A stretch of DNA of 64,000 nt from Flavobacterium antarcticum DSM 19726 (lineage in GTDB: Bacteria > Bacteroidota > Bacteroidia > Flavobacteriales > Flavobacteriaceae). Every line of letters begins with the position of its first letter. Position 1 is the stretch's first letter. The stretch covers positions 310,846 to 374,845 of the forward strand of contig NZ_ATTM01000003.1 in NCBI RefSeq assembly GCF_000419685.1, given 5' to 3'. Shown here piece by piece: positions 63,447 through 64,000 of the stretch. Both the position numbers and the translations under genes were made by a program. The notes below the pieces were generated by a model that had not been told where the DNA came from, did no database searches, and saw nothing but the letters and a program-made list of their open reading frames with translations.

Positions 63447-64000
63447 TTACGCTTTTACTTTAATTGGTTTTATATGTTCCATTGAATTAAATATGCAATA
63501 TAAAACAATGAAAAATATAATTCCTCGTTGCCTGCAAAACATGGATTCTGTCAAAAGTAATATTATCATCGTTACCGCAAACACAAGATGCAAAAAATTT
63601 TGATTATAAATGGCATTTTTTAAATTTACTAGTAACATTAAAATTAATGTTAGAAAACCAAAAAAACCTAATTCTGCAAATGTTTGAATATACTGATTGT
63701 GAAAATTGAATATTTTATATCCTAACGATAGTTGATGCTCTTCCACTTTTTTCTCAATTTCAGGTTGGGAAGCCCCTAAGCCAAATCCTGTGAAAAAAAT
63801 ATTCTGTTCGTCAAGCATTTCTTTAAATACTCTTACTTGAAAAACTCGTAAGGCAGTTCCAGGAAAAAAGTTATTTTGTTGGAAGTCTTGTCTATTCCAA
63901 GCCTCCTCAATTGTAATATTATTTTCTCGCTTCTCTTGCTCAGAAATATTTTTATTTAAAATGTTATCAACAAATGCAGTTTCAGATTTTGACAATAAGC
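63447..64000 (-). CDS. O-antigen ligase/polymerase, C-terminal part (runs off window)
   Basis: About 183 C-terminal residues are visible and the frame stays open to the window edge, so the N-terminus lies beyond 64000. A large periplasmic loop (TGFGLGASQPEIEKKVEE, FNFHNQYIQTFAELG with the conserved H-N-x-Y-x-Q) is followed by three hydrophobic helices. This is the pattern of Wzy/WaaL O-antigen polymerase/ligase proteins. It is 3 bases before the decarboxylase gene in the exopolysaccharide operon. Confidence 0.85.
   Translation of the reverse strand, partial: LLSKSETAFVDNILNKNISEQEKRENNITIEEAWNRQDFQQNNFFPGTALRVFQVRVFKEMLDEQNIFFTGFGLGASQPEIEKKVEEHQLSLGYKIFNFHNQYIQTFAELGFFGFLTLILMLLVNLKNAIYNQNFLHLVFAVTMIILLLTESMFCRQRGIIFFIVLYCIFNSMEHIKPIKVKA

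Overview
The window is a chromosomal segment of a low-GC member of the Bacteroidetes, most likely Flavobacterium or a close relative. Supporting signs are AT-rich sequence, almost no Shine-Dalgarno sites, repeated matches to the Bacteroidetes -7 promoter box TAnnTTTG, type IX secretion/gliding genes (a porZ-like gene and sprE), an OlsF-type ornithine lipid synthase, a 1133-residue class-2-like IleRS, and F-type ATP synthase genes atpBEFHAG without atpDC. About 60 protein genes are supported. I saw no rRNA, tRNA, CRISPR array, insertion sequence or prophage.

Layout: 1-3659 (minus strand) carries tyrosine/tryptophan catabolism: the start of tryptophan 2,3-dioxygenase, a DUF3108 protein, hppD and hmgA, plus a possible small RNA. 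4051-5890 is an NSS sodium symporter with a 49-residue MetS-like small subunit. 5896-16088 holds a patatin/Omp85 protein, uvrC, a zinc carboxypeptidase-like deacylase, 5-formyl-THF cyclo-ligase, lspA, a zinc-less DksA-like protein and ileS. 16089-18380 is an accessory-looking island: a nucleotidyltransferase-fold protein one base from a DUF262 (DGQQR) protein, followed by an unexplained palindrome-rich stretch. 18381-27768 holds recO, porZ, gdhA, an outer-membrane barrel protein, olsF, xth and an OmpA lipoprotein. 27849-34719 is an envelope operon (flippase, dut, nucleotidyltransferase, TPR, DUF4292, EnvC-like) that seems to be interrupted by a GIY-YIG nuclease gene bracketed by four palindromic repeats. 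34968-43893 is sprE, a bactofilin, atpZ, a DUF6168 protein and atpBEFHAG, with hairpins exactly where subunit stoichiometry changes.

44155-51636 is one compact minus-strand cluster: a PadR regulator, four paralogous membrane proteins sharing E28-x2-D31-H32, an S9 peptidase, a DUF5687 permease and an ABC ATPase. It looks like a PadR-controlled envelope or transport system that I cannot match to a described one. 51787-58918 is mixed housekeeping (ferredoxin reductase, GT9, DUF4254, upp, DUF6427/DUF6341, purD). 59050-64000 enters an exopolysaccharide locus: CapK-like adenylate-forming enzyme, GT2, polyprenyl-phosphate sugar transferase, UDP-glucuronate decarboxylase and a truncated O-antigen ligase/polymerase.

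Several open frames extend upstream through TTG codons. Where a TAnnTTTG box, a signal peptide or alignment with a paralogue favours a downstream start, the shorter gene is given.
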